Below, one piece after another: positions 1 to 9,734 of a stretch of DNA of 22,495 nucleotides. Location: the NCBI GenBank assembly GCA_902509805.1, contig CABWZL010000013.1, positions 1 through 22,495 on the forward strand. The letters are read 5' to 3'. Numbering within the stretch: the first letter of the stretch is position 1; every line of letters begins with the position of its first letter. This stretch comes from an uncultured Bacteroidota bacterium (GTDB lineage Bacteria; Bacteroidota; Bacteroidia; Flavobacteriales; Flavobacteriaceae). The notes below the pieces were generated by a model. That model was not told the DNA's origin and ran no database searches. It saw only the letters and a list, made by a program, of their open reading frames with translations. The position numbers were made by a program, and so were the translations under genes.

Positions 1-550
1 TGTCTCTCATTATATAAGTAGATGTTCCGAAAACTCCGGATCCAGCTCTCATTTCAATGTTCATTGAGTTAGCAGTTTGTTGTTGAATTTGTACACCAGG
101 TACAGACACAAGTATTCTTGATGGTTCAGCTGCTTGAGCTGAATTTTCAATTTGCCTAGTAGAGATTACACTAACTGAAGCCGGAGCATCAGTAACTTTT
201 TGTGCACTTCTTGAAGCAGAAATAATAACCTCTTCAAGGTTTTGTCCTGCGCTAAGCATTACATTTATATTTTGACTTGCAGACGTCACATCAACTCTTT
301 CTGCGCTATATCCCATATAGCTAATAATAAGAGTTAAGGGAGCATCTTGACTTGTATTAATGACAAAATTTCCATCGAAATCTGTAACAGTTCCAACGTT
401 TGTGCCATCAATGATAACGTTTACCCCAGGAATTGCTTCCATGCTACCCGAATCCATCACTGAACCAGATATTTGAGTTTGTGAATAAACACTACCAAAT
501 AGAATTACAGCCATAAAGGCTAAATAATACTTGTTTAAAATATTTTTCAT
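1..550 (-). CDS. TonB-dependent outer-membrane receptor, N-terminal part (cut by window edge)
   Basis: An outer-membrane receptor that would import a ligand using TonB energy; the substrate cannot be read because the barrel is outside the window. The 183 visible residues begin at an ATG at 548-550. They show a signal peptide (about 1-23, ending VYSQ), then a CarboxypepD_reg-like beta-sandwich (about 26-103, with IPGVNVIIDGTNVGTVTDFDG), a TonB-box-like LEEVIISASR (105-114), and the start of a plug domain (about 118 on, with SVSVIS and VPGVQIQ). This order is typical of Bacteroidota receptors. The box and plug start look more like general TonB receptors than a SusC archetype, and no susD can be seen because the downstream side is missing. 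A TATCTTTG -7 element lies just upstream. The family is secure; the ligand is unknown. Confidence 0.9.
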   Translation of the reverse strand, partial: MKNILNKYYLAFMAVILFGSVYSQTQISGSVMDSGSMEAIPGVNVIIDGTNVGTVTDFDGNFVINTSQDAPLTLIISYMGYSAERVDVTSASQNINVMLSAGQNLEEVIISASRSAQKVTDAPASVSVISTRQIENSAQAAEPSRILVSVPGVQIQQQTANSMNIEMRAGSGVFGTSTYIMRD

Positions 551-571
551 ATTAATTAGGTTTTGTTACGT

Positions 572-579
572 CAAAGATA
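572..579 (-). promoter_or_regulatory. Candidate Bacteroidota -7 element for the TonB-dependent receptor
   Basis: On the minus strand this reads TATCTTTG, an exact match to the Bacteroidota sigma-70 -7 consensus TAnnTTTG. It implies a transcript start near 565 and a short leader before the ATG at 550. No good TTG or TTTG -33 element is visible at the expected spacing, so the call rests on the -7 box and its position. Confidence 0.45.
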
Positions 580-696
580 ATCCTTTTCTATAACTAGTTT
601 ATATATTTAATGCAAGTATGGTGGAAAGGCCAGTAAAAACAGGCAATAGAACCATAATACTTGATCTGATTTGAATTCAAGTTAATATAATTTTTT

Positions 697-717
697 TCAC
701 CCACCAAATGCGGGTGA
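697..717. repeat. Small inverted repeat between the receptor gene and the acyl-CoA synthetase gene
   Basis: TCACCC (697-702) and GGGTGA (712-717) can form a 6-bp stem with a 9-base loop, about 28 bases past the stop of the acyl-CoA synthetase gene. In the direction of that gene the hairpin is followed by A residues, not U residues, so it does not look like a classical terminator. It may be a 3' stem-loop or a regulatory site; the rest of 551-744 shows nothing else I can support beyond the -7 box. Confidence 0.3.
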
Positions 718-744
718 TATCCTCAGCTGTGAATGTAATTAGCC

Positions 745-2463
745 CTATGAGTATGAATCAAATCTTTGGGAGTGATTTGACGATGATTCAAAGATTAATT
801 TTTCATTTGATTCATGCCATTTAAGATAATTTCCAGAGTAAAGATCTTCAACAGCTCCTCTTTTAAGTTTTTGAGTTGGTCCAATAATCCCATTTTCTTG
901 AGTCCACTCATCTTTTACAACTATCAATGTTGATATTTTTTTGTAGTTAACAAGCCCATTATTAACTGTATTAAGTGTTTCAGTTAACATTTTTGACAGA
1001 ACATCTTTTGAAGCTTTTTTACCAATTTCGGACAACTGAATTAGACACAGTGGCTGAGCAATTCCAAGACCGACTACACAAACCTCTTCTATTTCATTAA
1101 TATTAACAAAATATTGTTCCAAAGTAAGCGGCTCAATGTACTCTCCTTTTGAAGTTTTAAAACTATCAGCTACTCTTCCAGTTATATGCAAATATCCATC
1201 ATCATCTAAGAATCCTTTATCCCCTGTGTGAAGCCAACCACCTCTTAATGTTTGATTTGATAATTCCTCGTTTTTATAATAACCAACCATTACAAATGGA
1301 CCTCGCATAAGTATTTCACCTGTTTCTTCTTCAATTTTAAGTTCAACTCCTTTTTGAGGTTTTCCAACAGTATTTAACTTTCCAAAGTCTTTTCCATCAA
1401 CAGAACTACATATTGCACAGTTTTCAGTCATTCCATATCCATTAGTTATATAGACGCCAATCTTTCTAAACCATTCAATTAATTCTACAGGCATTGGAGC
1501 CGAACCAGACACAGTAACTCTAGATTTACTAAACCCAAGCCCTTTCCTTATAAGTTTTTTTAGTAACCCTGATAATAATGGAATTTTAAGTAATTTATCT
1601 AATCTTTTTTGAGGAAATTTAGATAGAATACCCATTTGAAGTTTTGTCCAAACTCTTGGAGCCGCTGCAAAAACATGCGGTTGAACATCTTTAAGGTTTT
1701 GTCCAAACTTTTCTATTGACTCTACAAATGAAATTGTTCCACCGTATCTAAATGATGTCCATTCAATAACTACTCTTTCAAAAATATGGTTTAGCGGTAG
1801 ATAAGATATAAATTCATTATTACCATCATGTTTAATTCCTAAAGGGTTATTCGGATCATCTAACACAACTTTAATTCCGTCAATTGCTTGATAAGTTAGC
1901 ATAACTCCCTTTGGATTTCCTGTTGTACCGGAGGTAAAAATTATTGTCCATAAATCAGATAATTTAGGATTATGAGGGTTGGTTATAGGCTCATGTTTAT
2001 CGATAAATTCATGCCATTTATGACCTACTTCAACATTTGAACAGCCAGCATAATTAGGAAACGTAATCATAGGCATGTCTTTAGGTAAGTCGTTTTTTAT
2101 ATCATCCCATGTCTCAATTTTACCTAAAAAAAGTGCATCAACATCTCCATAATCCATAATATATGCAAGTTCTTTACCATTTAAAGAGGGAAAGAAAGGA
2201 ACTGAAACATATCCAGCCATAACAATTGCTAAGTCTGAAATAATCCATTCTCTACAATTCTTTGAATAAATACCTATATGCGCACCCTCTCTAAGATTAA
2301 GAGATTTAAGCCCAGTGGCTAATCGTCTGGCCATATCTCCAACTTGACCCCATGTTAACTCTTCCCATGCTTCACCTATAGGTTGTCTTAGGTATGGCTT
2401 ATCTTTAAACTCCTTTTCCCATTTGTAAAAGTTAAGTTCAAATGGCTCTTGATTTGCACTCAT
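745..2463 (-). CDS. AMP-forming acyl-CoA synthetase (long-chain fatty acid CoA ligase type)
   Basis: Activates a carboxylic acid to its CoA thioester through an acyl-adenylate, in the cytoplasm. The 572-residue protein has the ANL-superfamily motifs in order: P-loop-like TSGTTGNPKG (177-186), adenylate-binding GYGMTEN (342-348), TGD with Asp415, and the hinge region ITGRVADSFKTSKGEYIEP (427-445). That hinge has the KTSxGEYIEP form of long-chain ligases. Length fits the bacterial FadD15/ACSL-like group. There is no signal peptide or membrane segment. It stands alone on the minus strand, divergent from the SDR-MaoC-ACAD-kinase operon with 202 bases between them, so it could supply that pathway with CoA esters. 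Chain length and substrate cannot be decided from sequence; a role as general fatty-acid activator is equally possible. Confidence 0.9.
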   Translation of the reverse strand: MSANQEPFELNFYKWEKEFKDKPYLRQPIGEAWEELTWGQVGDMARRLATGLKSLNLREGAHIGIYSKNCREWIISDLAIVMAGYVSVPFFPSLNGKELAYIMDYGDVDALFLGKIETWDDIKNDLPKDMPMITFPNYAGCSNVEVGHKWHEFIDKHEPITNPHNPKLSDLWTIIFTSGTTGNPKGVMLTYQAIDGIKVVLDDPNNPLGIKHDGNNEFISYLPLNHIFERVVIEWTSFRYGGTISFVESIEKFGQNLKDVQPHVFAAAPRVWTKLQMGILSKFPQKRLDKLLKIPLLSGLLKKLIRKGLGFSKSRVTVSGSAPMPVELIEWFRKIGVYITNGYGMTENCAICSSVDGKDFGKLNTVGKPQKGVELKIEEETGEILMRGPFVMVGYYKNEELSNQTLRGGWLHTGDKGFLDDDGYLHITGRVADSFKTSKGEYIEPLTLEQYFVNINEIEEVCVVGLGIAQPLCLIQLSEIGKKASKDVLSKMLTETLNTVNNGLVNYKKISTLIVVKDEWTQENGIIGPTQKLKRGAVEDLYSGNYLKWHESNEKLIFESSSNHSQRFDSYS

Positions 2464-2665
2464 AATTATTTGGTTTTTATTATTTTCCGTTCTTTATGTT
2501 AATTATTAAAGATCAGTTTTTACTAAATATATAAGAATATTTTCATCTATAAAAACATACAACCTCATTAAACTTTATCAAAAAATCTTTTTCTGTATTT
2601 ATTTTACATTCTTATAAGGATAATTAAATCAATTAGTATATTACGTCAACATAATTGTATTTAAA

Positions 2666-3442
2666 ATGACAAAAAAGTATACAAAACTATTTGATTTATC
2701 TGGTAAGGTTGCAATTGTTACCGGCGCAAGCAGAGGAATCGGCGCATCAATTGCTGAGGCTCTTGCAGAATTTGGAGCAAGCGTAGTTGTGAGCAGTAGA
2801 TCGAAAGAAGCAGTAGATGAAATCGCCAATAAAATTACTAAGAATGGATATAATGCTCTTGCATGTGAATGTCATGTTGGAGAAGAAGATCATCTGAAAA
2901 ATCTGATTGATACAACAATAAAAAAATATGATAAAATAGATATACTAGTTAATAATGCAGGAATTAATCCTGTTTTTGATAGACTAGAAAATGCGGATGA
3001 AAAGCTTTTTAATAAAATAATGGATATTAATGTAAAAGCTGCATTTAAGCTTTCAAATATGGTTATGAAGCATATGAAAAATAATAAATCTGGCTCTATC
3101 ATAAACATTTCTTCTGTAGAGGGACATAAGCCCGATAAAGGACTAGGAGTTTATTCAATTAGTAAAGCTGCAATTAGTATGTTAACTAAATCTCAAGCAA
3201 AAGAGTGGGGCAAGTATGGTATTAGGTCTAATGCAATCTGCCCGGGATTAATAAAAACAAAATTAAGTTCTGCCTTATGGCAAAATGAAGAGATGTTAGA
3301 ATTATGGTTGAAAGATTTACCAATAAGGAAAGCAGCCGAGCCAGAAGAAATTTCAGGAATTGCTGTGTATCTTGCTTCTGAGGCATCAAGTTATACTACA
3401 GGAGAGACGTTTAATATAGACGGGGGATACATGATCAATTAA
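2666..3442 (+). CDS. Short-chain dehydrogenase/reductase (SDR), FabG-like
   Basis: A classical SDR of 258 residues that would oxidise or reduce a hydroxy/keto group with NAD(P)(H). It has the cofactor motif TGASRGIG (19-26), NNAG (96-99), catalytic Ser150 in INISS, Tyr163 and Lys167 (YSISK), and the C-terminal NIDGGYMIN. There is no signal peptide. It is the first gene of a plus-strand operon: the MaoC gene follows after 8 bases, then an acyl-CoA dehydrogenase and an APH-fold kinase. In the P. putida levulinate pathway the SDR LvaD reduces a 4-keto acyl-CoA to the 4-hydroxy form, and in beta-oxidation such enzymes act on 3-hydroxyacyl-CoA; either role fits. Biosynthetic FabG is less likely because no acyl-carrier-protein genes are nearby. 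Family sure, substrate open. Confidence 0.93.
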   Translation: MTKKYTKLFDLSGKVAIVTGASRGIGASIAEALAEFGASVVVSSRSKEAVDEIANKITKNGYNALACECHVGEEDHLKNLIDTTIKKYDKIDILVNNAGINPVFDRLENADEKLFNKIMDINVKAAFKLSNMVMKHMKNNKSGSIINISSVEGHKPDKGLGVYSISKAAISMLTKSQAKEWGKYGIRSNAICPGLIKTKLSSALWQNEEMLELWLKDLPIRKAAEPEEISGIAVYLASEASSYTTGETFNIDGGYMIN

Positions 3443-3450
3443 TTTATATT

Positions 3451-3930
3451 ATGGAAAAGCCTTATTCTACAGAAATAGAAAATCTAGAAGATTTAAATAA
3501 ATACCTTGGAAAGGAGATTGGTATCTCGGAGTGGTTTGAAATGTCACAAGAGAAAGTAAATTCATTTGCAGAATTAACTCAAGATAAACAGTGGATTCAT
3601 ATAGATAAAGAAAAAGCTGCAAAATATTCACCTTATAAAAAAACTATAGCCCACGGTTTTCATGTATTATCTTATGCATCACAGGTTGTGTTTCAAACAC
3701 TCAAATTAAATAACATAGCATTAGCAGTAAACTACGGACTTGAAAAGGTGAGATTTCCAAATGCAACTCCTGCGGATTCAAAATTCAGAGGTAAGGTATC
3801 CTTAACAAATATTGAGGAGGTGTCAGGTGGAGCAAAATATACATTAAAAATTATATTTGAAGTTGAAGGAGAAGCTAAGCCAGTTTGCGTGGCTGAGACA
3901 ATTTCATTGATATATTCAGTTCCAAACTAA
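3451..3930 (+). CDS. MaoC family (hot-dog) dehydratase/hydratase
   Basis: A single-hot-dog protein of 159 residues of the MaoC/NodN-like group, which adds or removes water at 2-enoyl/3-hydroxyacyl-CoA. The catalytic pair sits in FAELTQDKQWIHID as Asp45 and His50 with the family's usual D-x4-H spacing, though the textbook GDxNPxH is written QDKQWIH here. The following helix has TIAHGFHVLSYAS (65-77), as in other members. It begins 8 bases after the SDR stop and 25 bases precede the acyl-CoA dehydrogenase, so co-transcription is likely. In the proposed pathway it would hydrate the enoyl-CoA formed by its neighbour to a 3-hydroxyacyl-CoA, most likely the R form by family precedent. Stereochemistry and chain length are inferred, not seen. 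Confidence 0.88.
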   Translation: MEKPYSTEIENLEDLNKYLGKEIGISEWFEMSQEKVNSFAELTQDKQWIHIDKEKAAKYSPYKKTIAHGFHVLSYASQVVFQTLKLNNIALAVNYGLEKVRFPNATPADSKFRGKVSLTNIEEVSGGAKYTLKIIFEVEGEAKPVCVAETISLIYSVPN

Positions 3931-3955
3931 AAAATTAAACTTATTAAGTATTAAA

Positions 3956-5134
3956 ATGAACTTTAAAGAAGTAAAACAAAAAATTAAAACGTTTATTAAT
4001 GATGAGTTGATTTCACTTGAACCATGGATTGTTAATTCTGAGTGGAATGAAAAATTACCTAAACTAAACGAATTAAGAGATAAGGTTAAAGAGATGGGGT
4101 TTTGGCTGCCACAAGTTTCTAAAGAATATGGAGGTTTAGGCTTAACACTAGAACAGCATGGTGAGGTAAGCGAGATACTTGGTGCAAGTCCTTATGGATT
4201 TTATGTATTTAATTGCCAAGCTCCTGATGCTGGAAATATGGAAGTTTTAATTGAAACGGGTACTAAAGAACAAAAGGAAAAATACCTTAAACCACTTTTA
4301 GAAGGCAAAATTAGAAGTTGTTTTGCAATGACAGAACCTAATTATGCTGGCTCAAACCCTACAAGGATGGGAACAACTGCAAAAAAAGAAAATGGAAACT
4401 ATATAATAAATGGACATAAATGGTTTACATCAAGTTTTGACGGAGCATATTTTGCAATAGTTATGGCGGTAACTGATCCAGACGGAGAGGATGTTCATAA
4501 AAAAGCCAGTCAAATCATTGTTCCATTGAAAACAGATGGAGTTGAATTTGTTAGAAATGTTTCAATAATGGGACATCCAGGCGCAGGATGGGAAAGTCAT
4601 GCAGAAATTAAATTTAATAACGTTTGTGTCCCAATCACAAATGTCTTAGGATCCGAAGGGGAAGGCTTTGCAATTGCACAAAAACGATTAGGACCTGGGA
4701 GAATTCACCATTGTATGAGATGGATTGGCATGTGTGAAAGAGCATTTAATTTAATGTGTGAAAGAGCAGTCTCAAGAGAAATATCTCCAGGAACAATGTT
4801 GTCAGAAAAACAAACTATTCAAAACTGGATTGCAGAGTCAAGAGCAGAGATAAATGCTGCAAGACTACTGGTGCAAGATGCTGCCAAAAAAATTGATTCG
4901 CAGGGAACATATAAAACAAGATCAGAGATATCTATTATTAAATTTTATTGCGCCAATGTACTTCAAAAAGTTGTTGACAATGCAATTCAGGTCCATGGAG
5001 CATTGGGCGTTACAGATGATATAATTTTATCATCTTATTACAGACATGAAAGAGCTGCAAGAATATATGATGGGGCAGATGAGGTTCATAAAAGTAGATT
5101 GGCTAGACTTATTTTAAAATCATACAAAAAATAA
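3956..5134 (+). CDS. Acyl-CoA dehydrogenase, ACAD10/ACAD11-like
   Basis: A flavoprotein of 392 residues, the usual length for soluble acyl-CoA dehydrogenases, with the FAD-contact segment CFAMTEPNYAGSNPT, the middle beta-domain (KWFTSSFDGAYFAIV, GHPGAGWESHAEI) and the C-terminal helical domain (QVHGALGVTDD). At the place where medium-chain enzymes carry catalytic Glu in YEGT, this protein has IYDGADEVHKSRL with Asp372. The DGxDEVH form is the one I know from ACAD10/ACAD11 and related bacterial proteins, whose partner kinase domain phosphorylates 4-hydroxyacyl-CoA before the dehydrogenase fold eliminates phosphate. A separate APH kinase gene follows 21 bases later, which supports that reading. 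A plain alpha,beta-dehydrogenation role is the alternative. Confidence 0.92.
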   Translation: MNFKEVKQKIKTFINDELISLEPWIVNSEWNEKLPKLNELRDKVKEMGFWLPQVSKEYGGLGLTLEQHGEVSEILGASPYGFYVFNCQAPDAGNMEVLIETGTKEQKEKYLKPLLEGKIRSCFAMTEPNYAGSNPTRMGTTAKKENGNYIINGHKWFTSSFDGAYFAIVMAVTDPDGEDVHKKASQIIVPLKTDGVEFVRNVSIMGHPGAGWESHAEIKFNNVCVPITNVLGSEGEGFAIAQKRLGPGRIHHCMRWIGMCERAFNLMCERAVSREISPGTMLSEKQTIQNWIAESRAEINAARLLVQDAAKKIDSQGTYKTRSEISIIKFYCANVLQKVVDNAIQVHGALGVTDDIILSSYYRHERAARIYDGADEVHKSRLARLILKSYKK

Positions 5135-5155
5135 AGCTCATTATTTAAATCTATA

Positions 5156-6229
5156 ATGTCCGAAACATATAATGACAATCCAACAAAAATAAGAGAAGAC
5201 GAGGGGCTTAATAATGTTGCATTATCTAATTATTTATCAACCTTCATAGATATAGATAAAAATAGTTTTAATGTTCTTCAGTTTCCATCAGGTTTTTCAA
5301 ATCTTACATATTTAATCGAGTCTAATAACAAAGAATTTATATTAAGAAAACCACCTATTGGGGCAAAAGTTAAATCAGGGCACGACATGAGCAGAGAATA
5401 TAAAGTTTTATCTGCTCTTAAAAACAATTATAAAAAATCACCCATACCACTCCATTATTGCGATGACATTAATATTATAGGATCTGATTTTTATATCATG
5501 GAAAGAATTAGGGGGACAGTTTTAAGAAGTAACAATTTTAAAAAAATACTAACAACAAAAACACAATATAATTTTATAGCATCTGAGTTTGTAGACACAT
5601 TTGTTGAGCTTCATAAATTAGAAATTGAAAAAATAGGTCTCAGTGAATTTGGAAGACCAATTGGTTATTGTGAAAGACAAGTTAAGGGGTGGACAAAGAG
5701 ATATCAAAACTCAAAAACTCAAGATATTCCTGAAATTAATTTTGTAATTAAATGGTTAAATAATAATATTAAAGAGTCACCATATGTTTCTTTAATTCAC
5801 AATGATTTTAAATATGATAATTTAGTTCTTGATTCAAAAACTTTATCTGTAAAGTCAGTTCTTGACTGGGAAATGTGTACTACAGGAGATCCTTTTATGG
5901 ACCTAGGCACAACACTTGCCTATTGGATAAACAAAGATGATCCTGATTATATGAGAGAAATAAACTTGAATATTACTTCTGAGGAGAACAACCCAAAAAG
6001 AGGTGAAATTTTAGAGATGTATTCCAAAAAGTTTGGAGATGAGATTGAAAATATTGTTTTTTATTTTGTTTTTGGGCTTTTTAAAATAGCTGTTATTGTT
6101 CAACAAATATATTTTAGATATGATAAGGGCTTGACAAAGGATACAAGGTTTAAACATCTAAATTTTGTTGTTCAAGCTTATGCAAGAATGGCAAAATTAT
6201 CAATAGAGAAACAAAAAATTGAACTTTAA
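5156..6229 (+). CDS. APH-fold phosphotransferase, homologous to the ACAD10/ACAD11 N-terminal kinase domain
   Basis: A 357-residue kinase-fold protein of the aminoglycoside/choline phosphotransferase superfamily. The N-terminal lobe has PSGFSNLTYLIE (44-55) and the lysine-containing strand FILRKPPIGA (61-70) followed by SGHDMSREYKVL; this LRKPP...S.H...REY pattern is that of ACAD11-type and LvaA-like kinases. The catalytic loop is HNDFKYDN (215-222, with Asp217 and Asn222), and the metal-binding motif is DWE (237-239). No signal peptide. It closes the SDR-MaoC-ACAD operon and its stop overlaps the convergent stop of the next gene by 4 bases. The neighbours suggest it phosphorylates a hydroxyacyl-CoA, not an antibiotic. 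In LvaA the small partner LvaB is also needed; no LvaB-like gene is seen here. Substrate is inferred from context. Confidence 0.88.
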   Translation: MSETYNDNPTKIREDEGLNNVALSNYLSTFIDIDKNSFNVLQFPSGFSNLTYLIESNNKEFILRKPPIGAKVKSGHDMSREYKVLSALKNNYKKSPIPLHYCDDINIIGSDFYIMERIRGTVLRSNNFKKILTTKTQYNFIASEFVDTFVELHKLEIEKIGLSEFGRPIGYCERQVKGWTKRYQNSKTQDIPEINFVIKWLNNNIKESPYVSLIHNDFKYDNLVLDSKTLSVKSVLDWEMCTTGDPFMDLGTTLAYWINKDDPDYMREINLNITSEENNPKRGEILEMYSKKFGDEIENIVFYFVFGLFKIAVIVQQIYFRYDKGLTKDTRFKHLNFVVQAYARMAKLSIEKQKIEL

Positions 6230-8040
6230 TCAATCACTTTGTCTTCCTTTTTTATAGTGACTGAAGAAGGATGAAGTAGAATTTCTGCAAGCCCTGATGT
6301 TTTTGGTAATTCATAAACATAAAAATACTCTAAAGCATCTAACTTACTTAGATAGAATTTTGAATCTAAAGAACTATTACTAGTTGATAAAGCAAGCTTA
6401 GTAGCTACACCAATTTCTAGCCAAGACCAACCAATTAGAACTAAACTAAAGAATTCCATAAAAATTGATGCATCAGCTAAAAATCTTTCATAATCTCCCT
6501 TTATTGCATATGGCATAAGATGAAATAATATTTTTTGACTTTGATCAATCCTATTACTTAATGATGAAGCCCACTCTTTTAATTCATCATCTATTTTAGC
6601 CTTATCAATTGTTTTCTGAATTTCATCTAATAATAGTTTAGCACCCTCACCATTATTTAACATCATTTTCCTGCCTAGGAGATCTTGTGACTGAATTCCA
6701 GTAGTTCCTTCATATATTGATGAAATTCTTATATCACGATAATATTGTTGTAGAATAAAATCTGAACAAAAACCATAGCCTCCAAGAACTTGAAGCCCAT
6801 TATTTATAGAATAAATACCAGCCTCTGAAGGATAAGTTTTAACAACAGGAATTATCATCTCAAGCAAAGTGTGGTACTTTTTCTTGTCTTTGTCATCAGT
6901 ACTGTTATGTTGAAGGTCATAATATTTTGCAGCTTTAAAAATCAAGTTCATGGATCCTTCAACCATTGATTTTTGAAGTAGAAGCATTCGTCTTACATCA
7001 GGATGTTCTATTATTAAGCTTTGTTTATCTTTTAAATTCTTCGTTCCGTCTGATGAAAGTTTTCTCCCCTGTGGACGTTCGTTAGCATATTCTAATGATG
7101 CATAGTATGCACCACATGCAATAGCTGATGCTCCACGACCAACTGCAATACGAGCACCATTCATCATTAGAAACATATAATTTAAACCATTGTTTTCCTC
7201 TCCAACAAGATAACCGTGACAATCGTCGTTGTCACCAAAACTAAGATGAGTAGTACAATATCCCTTTTGACCCATTTTTTCAAAATCAGCTACAGTAGTA
7301 ACATCGTTAAAGAGAAGTTCACCATTTTCTTCAACCCTCTTTTTTGGAACCACAAATAATGAAATTCCCTTTGTACCAGCAGGAGCTCCTTCTATTCTAG
7401 CTAATAATAAATGAACTATGTTATCAGCATATTGATGATCCCCTCCAGAAATGAATATTTTTTGCCCATTAATTTTATATTGACCATCATTTATCGGAGT
7501 TGCTTTAGTAACTATATCTGATAATGAGCTTCCAGCCTGTGGCTCGGTTAAACACATAGTTCCACCCCATTCACCAGTAAGCATCTTAGGTGTATATTTT
7601 TCTTTAAGACTGTTACTTGCAAACTCTACAATTAGCTCTGCAGCTCCCGAAGTAAGACCAGAATATCCAGGTAAATGGTTATTTGCTGCATCTAAAATAT
7701 AGTTAGCAGCTGTGTGAGCAAGTAATGGCAGCTGCAACCCCCCATCTTCATAATTAAATGGAGCGGCAATCAAACCCATGGACCCACCATCCTTCATCAT
7801 TTTTTCAACTTGTTTGTGAACATGAATTGACCCGTCTTTATAATGAGCAGGATTTTCATCCATTTCTTTGAAATATGGAAACAGTTCTTTATCTGCAAAT
7901 TGTTTAACAGAGTCAACATAAAGATTCACAGATTCAAGATCATGATCAACAAACCTTTCTTTTTCCAAGACGGTTTCTAATTCCTGAACAATATTCATAA
8001 AAAACTTAACTGTTGAAAGATCAATATATTTTGATGCCAT
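6226..8040 (-). CDS. Acyl-CoA dehydrogenase, large (about 600-residue) type with C-terminal extension
   Basis: Introduces the 2,3 double bond in an acyl-CoA, passing electrons to an electron-transfer flavoprotein. The protein has 604 residues: an N-terminal helical region, FAD-contact motif CLTEPQAGSSLSD (163-175), middle domain with KIFISGGDH, C-terminal helical domain with LGGYGFCSDF, and IYEGTTGIQSQDLLGRKM (442-459) with the canonical catalytic Glu444. Beyond about residue 465 is the extra helical tail of the acyl-CoA dehydrogenase C-terminal family, as in the large bacterial enzymes that act on longer chains. It is convergent with the kinase gene, overlapping by 4 bases, so it is not in that operon but could share its metabolites. 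No signal peptide. The gene start at the ATG 8038-8040 follows an AT-rich 177-base intergenic region. Confidence 0.92.
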   Translation of the reverse strand: MASKYIDLSTVKFFMNIVQELETVLEKERFVDHDLESVNLYVDSVKQFADKELFPYFKEMDENPAHYKDGSIHVHKQVEKMMKDGGSMGLIAAPFNYEDGGLQLPLLAHTAANYILDAANNHLPGYSGLTSGAAELIVEFASNSLKEKYTPKMLTGEWGGTMCLTEPQAGSSLSDIVTKATPINDGQYKINGQKIFISGGDHQYADNIVHLLLARIEGAPAGTKGISLFVVPKKRVEENGELLFNDVTTVADFEKMGQKGYCTTHLSFGDNDDCHGYLVGEENNGLNYMFLMMNGARIAVGRGASAIACGAYYASLEYANERPQGRKLSSDGTKNLKDKQSLIIEHPDVRRMLLLQKSMVEGSMNLIFKAAKYYDLQHNSTDDKDKKKYHTLLEMIIPVVKTYPSEAGIYSINNGLQVLGGYGFCSDFILQQYYRDIRISSIYEGTTGIQSQDLLGRKMMLNNGEGAKLLLDEIQKTIDKAKIDDELKEWASSLSNRIDQSQKILFHLMPYAIKGDYERFLADASIFMEFFSLVLIGWSWLEIGVATKLALSTSNSSLDSKFYLSKLDALEYFYVYELPKTSGLAEILLHPSSVTIKKEDKVID

Positions 8041-8184
8041 AAAAAATCGAATTTGTGGCTAATATATTCTATTTAATTAAAGTGAACTAAAACAATTTAA
8101 AGGCTTTTTGGTAAATATATTTTTCATCTTAATAAATTATCAAAATTGAAGGGCTATTATCTTTTAATTTTTAATCCAAGAACA

Positions 8185-8192
8185 TATATTTG
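8185..8192 (+). promoter_or_regulatory. Candidate -7 element for atpD-atpC
   Basis: Reads TATATTTG, an exact fit to TAnnTTTG, 25 bases before the atpD ATG, giving a predicted leader of about 20 bases. A -33 TTG is not at the usual distance. The rest of 8041-8217 is AT-rich and holds no other element I can support. Confidence 0.45.
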
Positions 8193-8214
8193 CACTTTAA
8201 TTTTATAAACATAA

Positions 8215-9732
<1,518 letters not shown>

Positions 9733-9734
9733 TA

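Noticed and set aside
697..717. Terminator of the acyl-CoA synthetase gene
   Set aside because: The hairpin is followed by A residues on the minus strand; the T run lies on the wrong side for that gene and no plus-strand gene ends there.
551..744. tRNA, small RNA gene or riboswitch in the receptor leader region
   Set aside because: I looked for a cloverleaf or a known aptamer core and found neither; only the -7 box and one small inverted repeat can be supported.
2464..2665. Palindromic operator for a fatty-acid regulator in the divergent region
   Set aside because: The sequence is very AT-rich and gives many weak inverted repeats; none is long or symmetric enough to stand out from chance.
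2641..3108. Antisense open frames opposite the SDR gene
   Set aside because: Low-complexity hydrophobic translations with no family features, contained in a gene with all SDR motifs.
5156..6229. Aminoglycoside resistance enzyme (APH superfamily hit)
   Set aside because: The kinase fold is right, but the LRKPP...REYKVL pattern and the operon with acyl-CoA dehydrogenase, hydratase and SDR point to an acyl-CoA-linked kinase, not antibiotic resistance.
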